64,000 nt of DNA from assembly GCA_963920635.1 (NCBI GenBank), contig OY987298.1, forward strand, positions 110,288,035 through 110,352,034. The letters are read 5' to 3'. Positions 1-10,700 of this stretch are shown here, piece by piece. The notes beneath the pieces are model-generated. The model made no database searches and was not told the DNA's origin. It worked only from the letters and a program-made list of their open reading frames with translations. Source of the stretch: Pseudeuparius sepicola (taxonomy: Eukaryota > Arthropoda > Insecta > Coleoptera > Anthribidae). Positions within the stretch are counted from its first letter, which is position 1. The number at the start of each line of letters is the position of its first letter. The position numbers and the translations under genes were made by a program.

Positions 1-2529
1 CGAACAACCATTTATTTATATTCAGAATTTTTTCTAATAATATTTTTTTATTCCATAAATGTAGCTAATACAAAGCAAATTTTTACTTTAGTAGTTTATA
101 AATAAGTACCTACATAAGTAGATATATTCCTATTTTTTTATATTTTTTAAAAATCAAGGGAAACAAAATGTATTTAAAAAACACATTTTTATTATATCTA
201 ATATTATTATTTTTAATATATACAGGGTGTTCCGCAATGATGCACAAATATTTGGAGAAAGTGTTCTACATACAGGTGGTTTTAAGGGGGCCTTTCATGT
301 AAAACTTTTATATTTAAGGCTCTCCTGCAAAGTTGTTACAACTTGGAAGAGTGAGAAAAAATTTGTTTTGATTTTTTTCTCACAAACGGTTTTGTTCAAG
401 AAATTTTCCGATTTTTTTTGAAATGTCCAGTTAAAAAAAAAACATAATTTTCAAAGTAATACACACTTCAAGTCAAACCGGAAGATGGAAATAAGAACTG
501 ACCATTTTTTGCTACTCTCTGTATAGTCATTACTAACATTCCGTTAATAACTTGTTGACAATCCCCCATATAAAAAACCTGAAACTTGTGAGGCTGCAAA
601 TCTCTGTGCTAAATATAGGTGAGGCGTATTTAATCGTAGCTTCATTAATATTAATAACAGCTGAATATTAATTAATCTCTATATCCTTAATCTCATTGAA
701 TAGTGCCTCAAAAATGGGACTATTTGGAAGACCAGTGTACAAAGTTATGAGTTTGTCGTTACCTTGAATTTGAATATTCTCATATAGACCGGCGTCACAC
801 GACCAGTCAGATGAAACGTTTTTCAAATGCATGCCAATCATAATATAAGAATATAAATGCCATGAATGTGCCAAAGAAGCGAATTTTAAGCGCCGCTCGC
901 GTGCCGAAGGGTGTGCAATTCAATTTTCCGTTTGCATGAAAAAGCAATGTCTCCAAACAATTAATTACTATTATTATGAGCAAAAATGCAGATTGTATTG
1001 TTTACTATTATAACATTAGATCATAGTATACAATAAAAATAAAAAATAAAATCTGAATTTTCGTTGATAACTAAAAAAGAAAAATAATTTTCTGGGATTT
1101 GAACAAGCGATGAAATAAATGAAGTTTTCCATGAGGTTGCTCATATCTAAAATAACCTGAATTTTTTTGCACTTTTCGCATTAACTTTTGACAATGTTCT
1201 GCACCACAGGGGCTGCATCGTCAAGGGCAAAAGCCTACTTAAGTTTCTCATGGACTGATTCTAAAGCTTTTCTGGCCTAGCTTTCCCGAATAAAAGAAGG
1301 AAATAGAAGACGTCGAGAGCGTTGTATCAGTGACTTTCTATAGTCACTGATTGTATACAATCAAGTTATGTTAGGTACAGTAAAAGCAATAACCCATCGC
1401 CATCGCGCATTTACCTGTTCGCCACGTGAATACTCACTAAGTAAAAGGCCAAAACTGCCAGGAAATTAAAGAAATTCTCGGAAAAACAAACAAAACAAAA
1501 CTAACCCATTTTCTTTTGCGGATACCTCGATCGATTTCTATGACTAATATCGTGGCGTACATAAAAGCACGTGTTCAGCGAGCCTGGCAGCAGGGACGTA
1601 CTCGATTGCAAAAGTATATTTACGCGGTTTTATCTTGTTGTTTTCAGCTATTTAGACACTGCCACAAATAATTTTATCGATGTTTTGAACCATTTCAATT
1701 AAAGCAATAATTTTTCCCGAAATATTTTTATGTAAACAATTATTGCAAAACTATGTAGCGACGGTTTTTTGTATCGTCTTCTTGCTCAGGCGCCAGGAGT
1801 GGTACTCGTGCGGTCCAGAATTGTTCGAGCCAGGGAAGTTTGCAGGGGGGTGAAATGAAACCAACAGTTACACCTTAATTTGGTATCCCATTTATTAGTC
1901 CCAAACTATGTACAAAGGAAAATAAATAAATTTAAACAATTCTTAAACTAAATTAAACTTCTTCTTCTCCGGCGGGCGGCCACGACCTCTGAAATAAAAT
2001 CAGTACGCATTAGTCAATCATGCGGGATTCGTAGGGCCTAGGATAAAATAATTAGCATATAGCAGGCTGGGGAGACTAGCAGTATAATATGTCCTACGGG
2101 AACGGCACCGGTGTCAGCTACAGAGGCAAGCCTAGAGGCTTATTAGCAAAAGCTTATTAGCGAGCAGGTACGGCTCTGTACGGCTGGATAGGACAGTCTC
2201 GCTACTCTATAGCGGTGCTCTCCCAGCAGAGGTAGGCTATTTGGTAGCGTAGGGTAGCCCCGGCAATTCTCCCGGCACTACCCGAGCAACGGTCAGATTT
2301 ATCGGCTCGGTGATGCGGGCTAGCTCCGTAAAATAGCTAACGGTTCTTTCCAGCAGCGGTCCGGCGGATAGAAATTCGGCCTATATGACAATCCGTCCAA
2401 TAACTAACGGAGTCGGCCTTTTCTACCTGAGAGGTGGAAGACAAACAACGGTCTCAGCGGGCGAGGATTTATCGCCGGGGGACTAAGGACTAAGGCCTGC
2501 CGGTTAGATACTGACCTCTGGCGCCATCA
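1..2529. other. Non-coding, AT-rich sequence; no gene seen
   Basis: I see no supported gene here; short open frames lack recognisable motifs. A stretch near 222-480 begins with a 'tacagggtgttcc' motif of the kind found at ends of dispersed insect repeats and may be an old repeat fragment. From about 1960 to 2530 base composition shifts to GC-richer sequence without open frames, so that part is probably a different, foreign repeat. Confidence 0.5.
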
Positions 2530-4135
2530 AGCGCGGATTTAGCACTGGGTTATGGGGGGGGGGGGGGGTAAAAAATATATACTAATATGTAAAAATACAT
2601 ATATACAAAAAAATGCACTTAAAACTTAACCTAGAGAACAAAATCAGTAATTCGTTTTTTCGAGCTAGCAAACCTATTGATCACAGTGTCTATGGTCTAT
2701 GTCAATATTTGTTTCCTTGTTAATGTGCATAAGCGCTAAACCACATAAACGCTCTTGGGTCATGTTGGACCTTAATCATGACTTTAATCGTTTTAAAGCC
2801 GAAAACGATCTTTCGGCAGATGCTACACTAACAGGCAAACATAATATTATTTTAAGGATTTTTTTAATATACGGGTAAAAATCCTCACTACAATATACGT
2901 ACAGAGAGTGGCATGATAAATCGTCTGTTTGAGTAACACAATGGCTTTGTCACAAATCCATTTCCGATTTTATTTTCATCTCAATCATTACTTCATCGTA
3001 TTCTTCGTATCCCAGAGATACTAGATATTCAGCTAATTTTTTTATAGACGTGGTTAGTTCATCACGATTTAGTTTGGAAAATATTGGTGGTAAGACAACA
3101 TTTAAATTCAAAATATTCATTAAATCCTCATCAAACCGAAATTTTAAGTCATCAATAAGAAAATCTAAAATGGGAATGTAAACAGTAATTCTGAAATAAT
3201 CTTTTGGATCATTTGTTTTTATATTTGCCCTATTAATTTGTCTACCGCAGATACGTGGGATAGACATATTTATATCTAATAATTCATGGAGTGAATACAC
3301 TTGTGTATAGATAGCATCAAAGCTTTCTTCTACATTTTATCTTTTACTTTCTAATAACTGTAAAACCTGATATATCATATTCATTGCAGTGAATCTATCT
3401 ATTGAAGTGGTTTGTAATACTTTGCTTAAATTTGCGGTATATGATAGTACTTCTGATAGAGAAAAAAATACTAAACAAAAACTGTGAATCGAGTACAGAT
3501 TTGTACAGACGTTCTCCTTTACTTAATGTATCAGTTTCTTGCCAAGTAGAAATTTTAATAAGAGATGTAACAATTGACTCCAAACATGAACAAAATCTGA
3601 AGATCGACTCATGGCGCTCCACCCACCTCGTCTCGCAAAGTTTTTTTAAATTTGATTTGCTATATTGCGCCATCCATCGGCGGTTCGGGCGGACCAGGCG
3701 GGCCCGCGAGTAATGACGATGGGGGTCTATTGTTAGACTAGTACTCGGCGGTAAGATGTAGTCGGAAAATCGGGGAGAAAAGCGTGGTAACTTTGTTAAA
3801 GACTGTGATTGATGGAAAAAGAAGAAAAGCGCGGTAACTTCGTTACAACTAAAATTAAATAAAGCTCGTGCCTCAGTGCGGCACTGGCGAATATCGCAAC
3901 GCATGTGCTCTTGTTTACGCAAGAGTTGCTCGATTTTAGTATAGGGACTTTACTTTTACTTGATCGGCGCGGCGCGCCAAATTCGAGTCCCTCCCCGACG
4001 CGTACCAAATCGGAAAATGGCCCAAACAGCGGAACGGCTTTTCCGCTTCTGGCGCCCTTCAATAGCGATGTGGCACTAATTTTTTTGCGGCCCCAGGCAA
4101 AATTTGGACTTTAAATATCGGAAACTGCGCCCGCT
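2530..4135 (-). mobile_element. Decayed hAT-like DNA transposon (ends approximate)
   Basis: The segment holds hAT transposase remnants on the minus strand and is bounded by sequences resembling hAT ends: a 'gcggatttagcactggg' stretch followed by a run of G at about 2555-2569 on the left, and a 'ggccccaggcaaaatttgg' / 'gcgcccgctgg' stretch on the right at about 4090-4133. I could not find a convincing 8-bp target duplication, so both ends are guesses. Confidence 0.4.
2671..3658 (-). pseudogene. hAT transposase remnant, ZMYM1/Tip100-like
   Basis: This is a broken hAT transposase, the enzyme that cuts and pastes hAT transposons. Reading the minus strand, 3598-3655 encodes a KKLCETRWVERHE stretch typical of the central catalytic region in ZMYM1-like hAT proteins. 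A 116-codon open piece at 2950-3300 contains a 'SIPRICGRQ' stretch followed by a predicted helical block with the usual spacing. The C-terminal dimerisation domain is visible at about 2762-2845 as a 'SVASAERSFSALKRLKS' stretch. It is dead: the conserved Trp position after that motif is a TGA stop, the pieces lie in different frames, and the N-terminal BED finger and first catalytic Asp are not found. Family assignment is from motifs read by eye. Confidence 0.72.
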
Positions 4136-4465
4136 GGCCGTGACCAAACAAAAGCGTTACATACATATTACATTTTTGAGAAGCGGGGGCTACTATAAAC
4201 ACCTAGGAGGTCCGGCAGGACCGAACTAGGCGTTTATAACAGGAGTAAAAAAAGTTTCTAAATTGATTGGGCTACGGAATACGAATTTGTAAATAAACCA
4301 ACTTACAAAAAAGTTCTGTAAAAAGACGTGTTTCGGGTTTCTACCCATAGGTTGTATACGAATGGTACAAAAAATATTTCTACCGTAAAGGGTCTTTAAA
4401 CTTGCCGGTAACGTATCCCAAAATTCAAGTTTCTAGATTAAATCGTTTATGAGAAAAAAAAACAA
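4136..4465. other. Intervening non-coding sequence
   Basis: No gene is seen. The segment separates the putative hAT end from the 3' tail of the minus-strand LINE and would be the LINE's target-site flank. Confidence 0.4.
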
Positions 4466-4470
4466 TTTTT

Positions 4471-4495
4471 TTGATTTGATTTGATTTGATTTGTC
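4471..4495 (-). repeat. LINE 3' tail, pentanucleotide repeat
   Basis: Four to five copies of a gattt pentamer (plus strand) sit exactly where the minus-strand LINE should end, 135 bp beyond the ORF2 stop. Simple-repeat 3' tails rather than poly(A) are typical of CR1- and I/Jockey-related elements. Confidence 0.7.
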
Positions 4496-4631
4496 ATTTA
4501 TTTCCAAAGATCAAGAAACGTACATTGTATACAGATTCTTAATATAGGACACGTCACAAAGAATTAGTATAAACACCAAGTATCACAAATTTATCACAAT
4601 TATAATAACGAGTATGTTACACGTCGGGTAA

Positions 4632-5823
4632 TTAACTGTTAAAATATTCATATAATGAGTAAAGGGCACGTGGCGGGAGGAATTTTTTTAATTCGACTTT
4701 AAATTGCTCTTCAGAGTGAATGTTTTTAAGGTAATCCGGTAAGTGATTGAATATCTTTATTGACATATTATGAGGACCGTTCAGGCTAGAACTGGTCCTA
4801 CACCGTGGAATACGTAAGTTGCCTTTGTGCCTTGTGTCATGAGAGTGAATATCTTTATTTTTCGGGAGCTCTTTTAGATTATTTCTAACATGCAATGCGC
4901 AAAAGAATATATATATACTTGGGAGCGTTAGAAAATTGAATTTAACGAAAAGTTGCCTACAAGAGGTACGTCTCGGCACACCAGCAATTTGGCGGACGAT
5001 ATTTTTTTGTGAGATGAACACAGAGTTTGATGTGGGAGCGTTGCCCCAGCAGACAACACCGTACGATAGCACAGAGTACACCTGACCATAGTATAACGCA
5101 AACAGGGTAGCATTGCTGACCACGGATCTGAGTTGTCGGAATACAAAACTATACGAATTAATTTTTTTAGAGACACTATTAGTATGTAAGTTCCAGGAGA
5201 GCTTAGGGTCAAAATTTAGTCCCAGGAACTTGATCTCATATACAGCAGGCATTGTTTTGCCATTATTGAATCTAACAAGTGGACTTATATTGCAATTTTT
5301 GTTTTTTTGGAAGGAATTGCATTAATTGCGATTTGTTGCAGTTTAAACAGAGTTTATTTTCCTGAGTCCATTCAACCATGTTGTGTACCAGTTCCTGGAT
5401 TAAAGGGGTACTTTCTTGGTCCCTGCATCCGAATATAAAATTTGAATCATCCGCATACAACACCGGCAGCATGGCATCACCACAGATACCGGGGAGGTCG
5501 TTAGCCATAATGACAAATAATATAGGGCCCAGGAGACTACCCTGGGGCACGCCACACGCATTGGGCAAAAAATCAGATCTAGTTCCATCGTGAAGAGAGA
5601 CACACTGGATCCTCTTTCTCAAGTAGGTCTTGAGCCAGTTCAAGGCAACACCCCTAACTCCGACCACCTCAAGCTTGCCAAACAAAATGTCGTGCTCCAC
5701 GGTGTCAAACGCAGAACTAAAATCAAAGAACGCACCAAAAGTATCGCACTTGTTATCGAGACATTCTTGTATATATTTTACACACTCATACAGTGCCGAT
5801 TGAGTACTTTTGCGCTTGACAAA
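4632..5823 (-). pseudogene. LINE ORF2, 3' part: reverse transcriptase core and C-terminus
   Basis: This is the downstream half of the LINE ORF2 protein, which nicks DNA and primes reverse transcription from it. On the minus strand, 5701-5823 encodes the RT motif A neighbourhood (DFSSAFDTVEH). The piece at 5272-5700 carries the motif B region (CGVPQGSLLGPILF) and the catalytic YADD box. A second open piece, 4632-5252, carries the thumb-type FLGLNFDPKLSW motif and the long C-terminal region usual in Jockey/CR1 proteins. The two pieces lie in different frames; the shift falls in an A-rich stretch near 5300-5320, so a one-base indel is the likely cause. The upstream edge is cut at 5823 by the retroelement array, and the protein resumes at 25874. 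Confidence 0.85.
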
Positions 5824-6109
5824 TCCATGTTATATCCGACCTCAAGCATCACCTTGATCATAACCTTGTTTTTACCCTTGATTCTGTTTACTGTTGGATA
5901 TTATGTTCTCATTCTCTATTGTTCAAGATGCTTACTACACAGATATCATTTTCCATTGTATATTGTTCTAGAATGATTACTAGAACATATCATATTCCTT
6001 TTGAGTATTGTTAAAACTTGCTTACTGCAAGAATTGCAGAATTTGATCTTCCCTTTGTCTTTATATTCTTTTCCCATGAGAACCACAACACCTCAGCATA
6101 ACAGATCTG

Positions 6110-6117
6110 TATAAATA
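6110..6117 (+). promoter_or_regulatory. TATA box of LTR1
   Basis: TATAAATA lies about 280 bp into the LTR. Transcription of the genomic RNA would start about 25-35 bp downstream, near 6140. The same box occurs in LTR2 (17474-17481), LTR3 (25740-25747) and the copy D LTR (60359-60366). Confidence 0.7.
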
Positions 6118-6193
6118 GGACCTAGTAAAGTAAGAGTGTTAATTCTAGTCTTGTCTGTAGTCTAAGCCGAAACTCTGTAACTCGCGTTACTCG

Positions 6194-6199
6194 AATAAA
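6194..6199 (+). terminator. Polyadenylation signal AATAAA in LTR1
   Basis: AATAAA followed by a T-rich stretch lies 45 bp before the LTR end and is kept in the other family 1 LTRs. It would end transcripts when used in the 3' LTR. Confidence 0.6.
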
Positions 6200-6242
6200 A
6201 GTTTTTTAAAAAGTCTTCGTCTTCACGTCGCCCGTAACAATT

Positions 6243-6260
6243 TGGTGTCAGAAGTGGGAT
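6243..6260 (+). promoter_or_regulatory. Primer binding site, tRNA-Leu-like (copy A)
   Basis: Three bases after the LTR is TGGTGTCAGAAGTGGGAT. This complements the 3' end of an insect tRNA-Leu ending in ...CCCACTTCTGACACCA, as I recall it. Minus-strand DNA synthesis would start here. The same 18 bases follow the 5' LTR in copies B (17607-17624), C (56348-56365, minus) and D (60493-60510). Confidence 0.8.
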
Positions 6261-6267
6261 CCTCGAT

Positions 6268-6405
6268 AAAAGGGTCTTCAACGAGGGAGATCCGGAGGCA
6301 CTTAGAAGGACAGTCTCCTCGGGGGTCACCACACCACTACGATTGGAGCCAGCTGAAAAGGGTCTTCGACAGGAAGATCCGGAGGCACTAAGAAGGACAG
6401 TCTCC
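6268..6405 (+). repeat. Imperfect direct repeat in the 5' leader (about 52 bp x 2)
   Basis: Two copies, 6268-6319 and 6355-6405, share an 'aaaagggtcttc' start, a 'gatccggaggcact' middle and a 'gaaggacagtctcct' end. All four family 1 leaders keep both. The place, between primer site and gag, is where packaging signals lie in other retroelements, but function is not shown. Confidence 0.75.
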
Positions 6406-6454
6406 TGAGGCCAGCATCCAGCAACAACAGCAGCATCAACGACATCCAGCGAGC

Positions 6455-6475
6455 ATGAAGTTACTTCTATTGTAA
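6455..6475 (+). promoter_or_regulatory. Leader AUG: six-codon uORF overlapping an env splice donor (copy A)
   Basis: An ATG at 6455 opens a frame of six codons that ends in TAA at 6473-6475. The TAA lies inside a strong splice donor, with the exon ending at 6471 and GTAAGT following. In unspliced RNA this is a tiny uORF 80 bp before gag. If 6471 is joined to the acceptor after 11882, the same ATG enters the env frame and completes a hydrophobic signal peptide. The arrangement is kept in copies B and C. Confidence 0.7.
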
Positions 6476-6556
6476 GTGAAAAACTTGAAGTGAATTTTAT
6501 TTGTGATTTTTTTTTGAACTTTCTACGTTATAACGATATTACCTTTTCATTTCAAC

Positions 6557-7753
6557 ATGCCGAATAACAAAGCTATAAACTCTAATGTAAACAATGAAGC
6601 AAACGCTTCAAATAACGACGAAGTACCATTTAAATTAAGCGAAATATTTTCTATCATCCCTGAATACGATGGGGATCAAATCAATTTAAATACTTTTATC
6701 ATTGCATGTGATAGGGCCATGCAAATGACTGTTGGCGACCAAGCCATTTTACTTGTTATAAAAATTAAAAATCAATTAAAGGGACGTGCAGCCCAACTCA
6801 TTAATTCAAGAGATTTGAGTACCTGGCGCGAAATCAAACAATTACTTAACGTTCATTTCGGAGATCCTCGCGATCTAACTTCATTAATTCAAGATTTACA
6901 AAGAATGTGTCAATCCCAAAATGAAAATGCTTTGACTTTTGTAGGCAGAGTTCAAACTCACTGCTCAAAAATGTATGCCGCAATAGGAAAACAAAGCCTT
7001 CTCACTAGGGAACAAAAAGAATCGCAAGCTACACTAATCGATAGCATGTGTTTAAATACAGTTTTGACAGGTTTAGAACCAAGAATAGGGCAACTAATTC
7101 GTGCTAGCAATCCACCCAACATGATGGATGCTATAGCTTTAATTAAGAGAGAATTGCAACTTTCTTATTTTGAAAATCAAAAATTTCAGAGGCAAAATCG
7201 TGTACCAGTCTTCAATAATAATATCAAAAGAACCAGTAATAATTTTCCAAAATTTTGTAATTATTGCAAAAGAAATGGACATACTATCAATGAATGTCGA
7301 ACTAAAAATCAAAATAATTATTACAGAAATGGTCCAAATCCTTCTAGCTACTCTAACAATTTCCAAAATAACTCCCAAAGAAATAATTTCTCCCAAAATA
7401 GGTTCCATCAAAGACCATCTTTTCCTCAGCAAAATAATTTTCAAACTCCTTCTTTCCAACCTAGGAACCACCCTCAAAACTTCCAACCAAGAAATCAACC
7501 TCCTAGAAATTTTTCTAATAATATTCCTAGAAACAATTTCCCAAGAACTTTTAATAATAATTCAGGTTTCCAGCCTTCTAATCAAAATTTTACTCCTAGA
7601 TTCCCAAATTCAAATCCAAATAACCAAAATAGAACTCCCCAACAACATTATCTGGGCCAAAGCGAAAATTTTCAATTAACAGCCTCGGACCAGAATCCTA
7701 TTCCCAACTTCAAGAATCTTGGTATGACCAATACGGACCAAACGTTTGCATAA
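6557..7753 (+). CDS. gag: Gag polyprotein, family 1 copy A
   Basis: This 398-residue Gag would form the particle shell and bind genomic RNA. The first 30 residues are Asn-rich. A Ty3/Gypsy-type capsid region follows (residues about 30-220), including the 'YDGDQINLNTFIIACDRAM' start. A single CCHC zinc knuckle (CNYCKRNGHTINEC) lies at about residues 234-247, then a long Asn/Gln/Pro/Phe-rich low-complexity tail with repeated NNF and RNQPPRN-type units. The start is the first ATG after the leader and matches copies B, C and D. The end overlaps pol by about 120 bases in the -1 frame. The frame is open, although downstream pol and env of this copy are dead. Confidence 0.93.
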   Translation: MPNNKAINSNVNNEANASNNDEVPFKLSEIFSIIPEYDGDQINLNTFIIACDRAMQMTVGDQAILLVIKIKNQLKGRAAQLINSRDLSTWREIKQLLNVHFGDPRDLTSLIQDLQRMCQSQNENALTFVGRVQTHCSKMYAAIGKQSLLTREQKESQATLIDSMCLNTVLTGLEPRIGQLIRASNPPNMMDAIALIKRELQLSYFENQKFQRQNRVPVFNNNIKRTSNNFPKFCNYCKRNGHTINECRTKNQNNYYRNGPNPSSYSNNFQNNSQRNNFSQNRFHQRPSFPQQNNFQTPSFQPRNHPQNFQPRNQPPRNFSNNIPRNNFPRTFNNNSGFQPSNQNFTPRFPNSNPNNQNRTPQQHYLGQSENFQLTASDQNPIPNFKNLGMTNTDQTFA

Positions 7754-10700
7754 ATACCGTTGACAATAGTAACTTATATTATATTAAAGATAATACCGAT
7801 AAGTACAAAATTTTAATTGACACAGGAGCTGGTATTTCAATTTTCAAACCAGAGACGGTTCAGCAATTTTTAAATCGATGTCCAGAAAATTTTCAAATTA
7901 AAGGTATTTCTGGCCAATCAATTCCTATTACTGAAGCGGTATTTGTTTCTTTTACGGGTCCTCTTTCTCCCCATAAAGTTTATATTTGCGATCTAGATAT
8001 AGGATTCGACGGAATTTTAGGCGCTGACTTTTTAGAAAGGTACGGTGCAGTAGTAGATTTTAGGAATAAACAATTAATTACGTACTATAAGGTACACGAA
8101 TTACTCAAAGACGGAGATTAATTAAACGGGTTAACGAATAATAATGATAATAATAATCGAGTTGTTTATAAAAGACAAGTTAATGTTGACGAAAGATACG
8201 ATAGCCTTCATATAAACGCTTATGAACGAAATAATAATAATAATGATTACACGGAAAATATAAATAATTTTGAAAGCGAAAATACGAGTTATAATATAAA
8301 TCAAGTTACGATAGAACCGCGTTGCGAAAAAATATGCAAGTTTCATACGAATAGATATACGAATAAAGAAATGATTTTATGCGCACAACGAGTAGAAAAG
8401 GTATACGTGCCAAATGCTATAGTAAAAATAAACGAAGACGGTAATTTTTATACGACGATATTAAACGCTAATGCCATAACAAAGGATATTTGTTTCGAAG
8501 AATTTGAATTTGAGCCTTACATTAAAGAAACGAACGCTAGTACTAATATTATTTGTAATTATAATAAAACGAAAAGCAGAGTAGAAGAAATAAAAGAATC
8601 ATTAAGGCTAGAACATTTAAACGAAGAAGAAAAAGAATTAATTACTAATTTATGCTTGAATTTTGAAGATATATTTTACTTTGACGGAGATTTTTTAAGT
8701 TTTACTAATGAAATAAAACATACTATCGATACAGGCGACGCTAAGCCAATTTTTACTAAATCTTATCGATATCCACAAGTTCACAAGGAAGAAGTAAAAA
8801 CACAAATTAATAAGATGCTTTCTCAAGGAATAATTAGACCTTCTGTTTCACCATGGTCGTCCCCAGTATGGGTCGTTCCAAAAAAATTAGACGCTTCAGG
8901 CAAACAAAAATGGAGAATCGTAATTGATTATCGGAAATTAAATGAATTAACAGTTAATGACAGGTATCCACTGCCTAATATTTCAGATATATTAGATCAG
9001 TTGGGTAATTGCCATTATTTTACTACTTTAGATTTGGCTTCTGGTTTTCAACAAATTGAAATGAATCCAGAAGACATTTCGAAAACTGCTTTTTCCGTTG
9101 AAAATGGACATTTCGAATATTTACGTATGCCCTTTGGCCTTCGTAATGCGCCCTCAACCTTTCAGAGGGTTATGGATAATATACTAATGGGAATACAAAA
9201 CGAAAAGTGCTTAGTTTACATGGACGACATTATTATTTATTCTTCCACAATTAATGAACATATCTCTCGTATTACTGAAGTTTTTCAAAGATTAAGAAAT
9301 TCAAATCTAAAAATACAGCCAGATAAGTGTGAATTCTTACGAAAAGAAGTAATTTATTTAGGACATGTTATTACACCTGAAGGGGTCAAACCAAATCCAC
9401 AAAAAGTACAAGCTGTTATCGATTTTCCTCAACCTGCCAATACTAAACAAATTAAACAATTTTTGGGTCTTACTGGTTACTACAGGAAGTTTATTCCAAA
9501 CTTCGCAAAAATGACAAAGCCTTTAACTCGACTTTTAAGAAAAGACGTACCATTTATTTTTGATAAAGATTGTCGTGAATCTTTCGAACAACTTAAAAAT
9601 GCATTAATAACTTCACCAATTCTAATATATCCTAATTTTGAAAAAGAATTTGTTTTAACTACAGATGCAAGCGCTTTTGCTGTAGGCGCGGTACTTTCGC
9701 AATTTCGGAAAAATTAATCGAAATGCCGACGCTTTATCTCGAATCAAAATCAATCATATAAAAGAAGCTGTTTCCTTTCATACTTCCCTAGACGAACCAT
9801 CTACTTCCCATGATAATCCTCAAGACATCGACCCGCCTATTGACAATAATGAGACTGACGAAATTGCTATAATCTGTAATGAATTTGACAGATTTTTTGA
9901 TCTATACAAGACGACTTCAATGATCGACTATTCTAAAATCCAATATACAAATAATCAACTTTTAGACAAAACACACAAGGACATTGTACTAATTTTTCAA
10001 CAAGACAAATTAACAGACCTTCACGAAAAAGTTATTGATGATTTACTTGAGCTAAATCCTGATTTTAACTATAATAAAGCAAATGTTCTTTCCAGTCAAA
10101 CCGTAGCTAAAAGAAAATATTATATAATTCCTGTTCCTTTTAATTTTGAAACCGCAATACAAGTACTCTTCATATCTCTTTATTACAGTAAAGATATATT
10201 CGAAGAAAATAAAACTTATTACATTGAAAACAATCCAGATTTTCCAATTTTAGAAATGTTTAATTTTTTGTTCTCAGATAAAAATTTCCAACTATCAATT
10301 TGTCAGAACATTGTGACTATACCAGACGAAGACCAAATACCTATAATAATAGATCAATTTCATTCAGGCAAGACAAACTTACATCGAGGAATAAACGAAA
10401 CAATTAGACGCATCAAACAAAAATATAATTGGACAGGACTAACTAAAGACGTCGAAACATTTATTCGGCAGTGCGAAATCTGCCAAAAGACAAAAATTTG
10501 TAGACAAAACTTGGACAGTCCCTTAGTTATTACCGAAACTCCTAAAACTCCTTTCGAAAGAATAAATATCGACATCCTAGAAATCCCAGTAAAAAATAAT
10601 ATCCTTACCATAAGAGACGAACTAACAAAATTTACCCAAGCTTATGCACTTCCTAATAAAACAGCGAGATCTGTAGTAGACGCTCTTTTACTCTATTTTC

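Larger units (their letters stand above)
5828..6239 (+). repeat. LTR1 of family 1 (5' LTR of copy A)
   Basis: This 412-bp long terminal repeat starts TGTTATATCC and ends CCGTAACA. It contains a TATA box and a polyadenylation signal in the order expected for U3-R-U5. It differs from LTR2 and LTR3 at only a few positions. Confidence 0.93.

Noticed and set aside
1783..1800. 'ttgctcaggcgccag' resembling 'ttgctcaggcgtcag' at 32461
   Set aside because: Similarity is about 15 bases only and the flanks do not align by eye, so I do not claim a repeat family.
7170..7679. 169-codon open frame on the plus strand inside gag (also in B, C and D), and the mirror frames on the minus strand
   Set aside because: It overlaps gag in another frame, is Ile/Leu-rich from AAT/ATT codons, and has no motif. 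It recurs only because gag recurs.
7739..7748. Palindrome CAAACGTTTG just before the gag stop as a frameshift-stimulating hairpin
   Set aside because: A 10-base palindrome has no loop and cannot form a useful RNA stem; it also lies 66 bases after the heptamer.
8131..8346. 71-72-codon minus-strand frame repeated in each family 1 copy, Ile-rich and membrane-like
   Set aside because: It is the complement of an AAT-rich linker between protease and RT; no start context or conservation beyond pol.
10360..10611. 83-codon minus-strand frame inside integrase in each copy
   Set aside because: It is antisense to the conserved integrase; openness follows from pol codon use.
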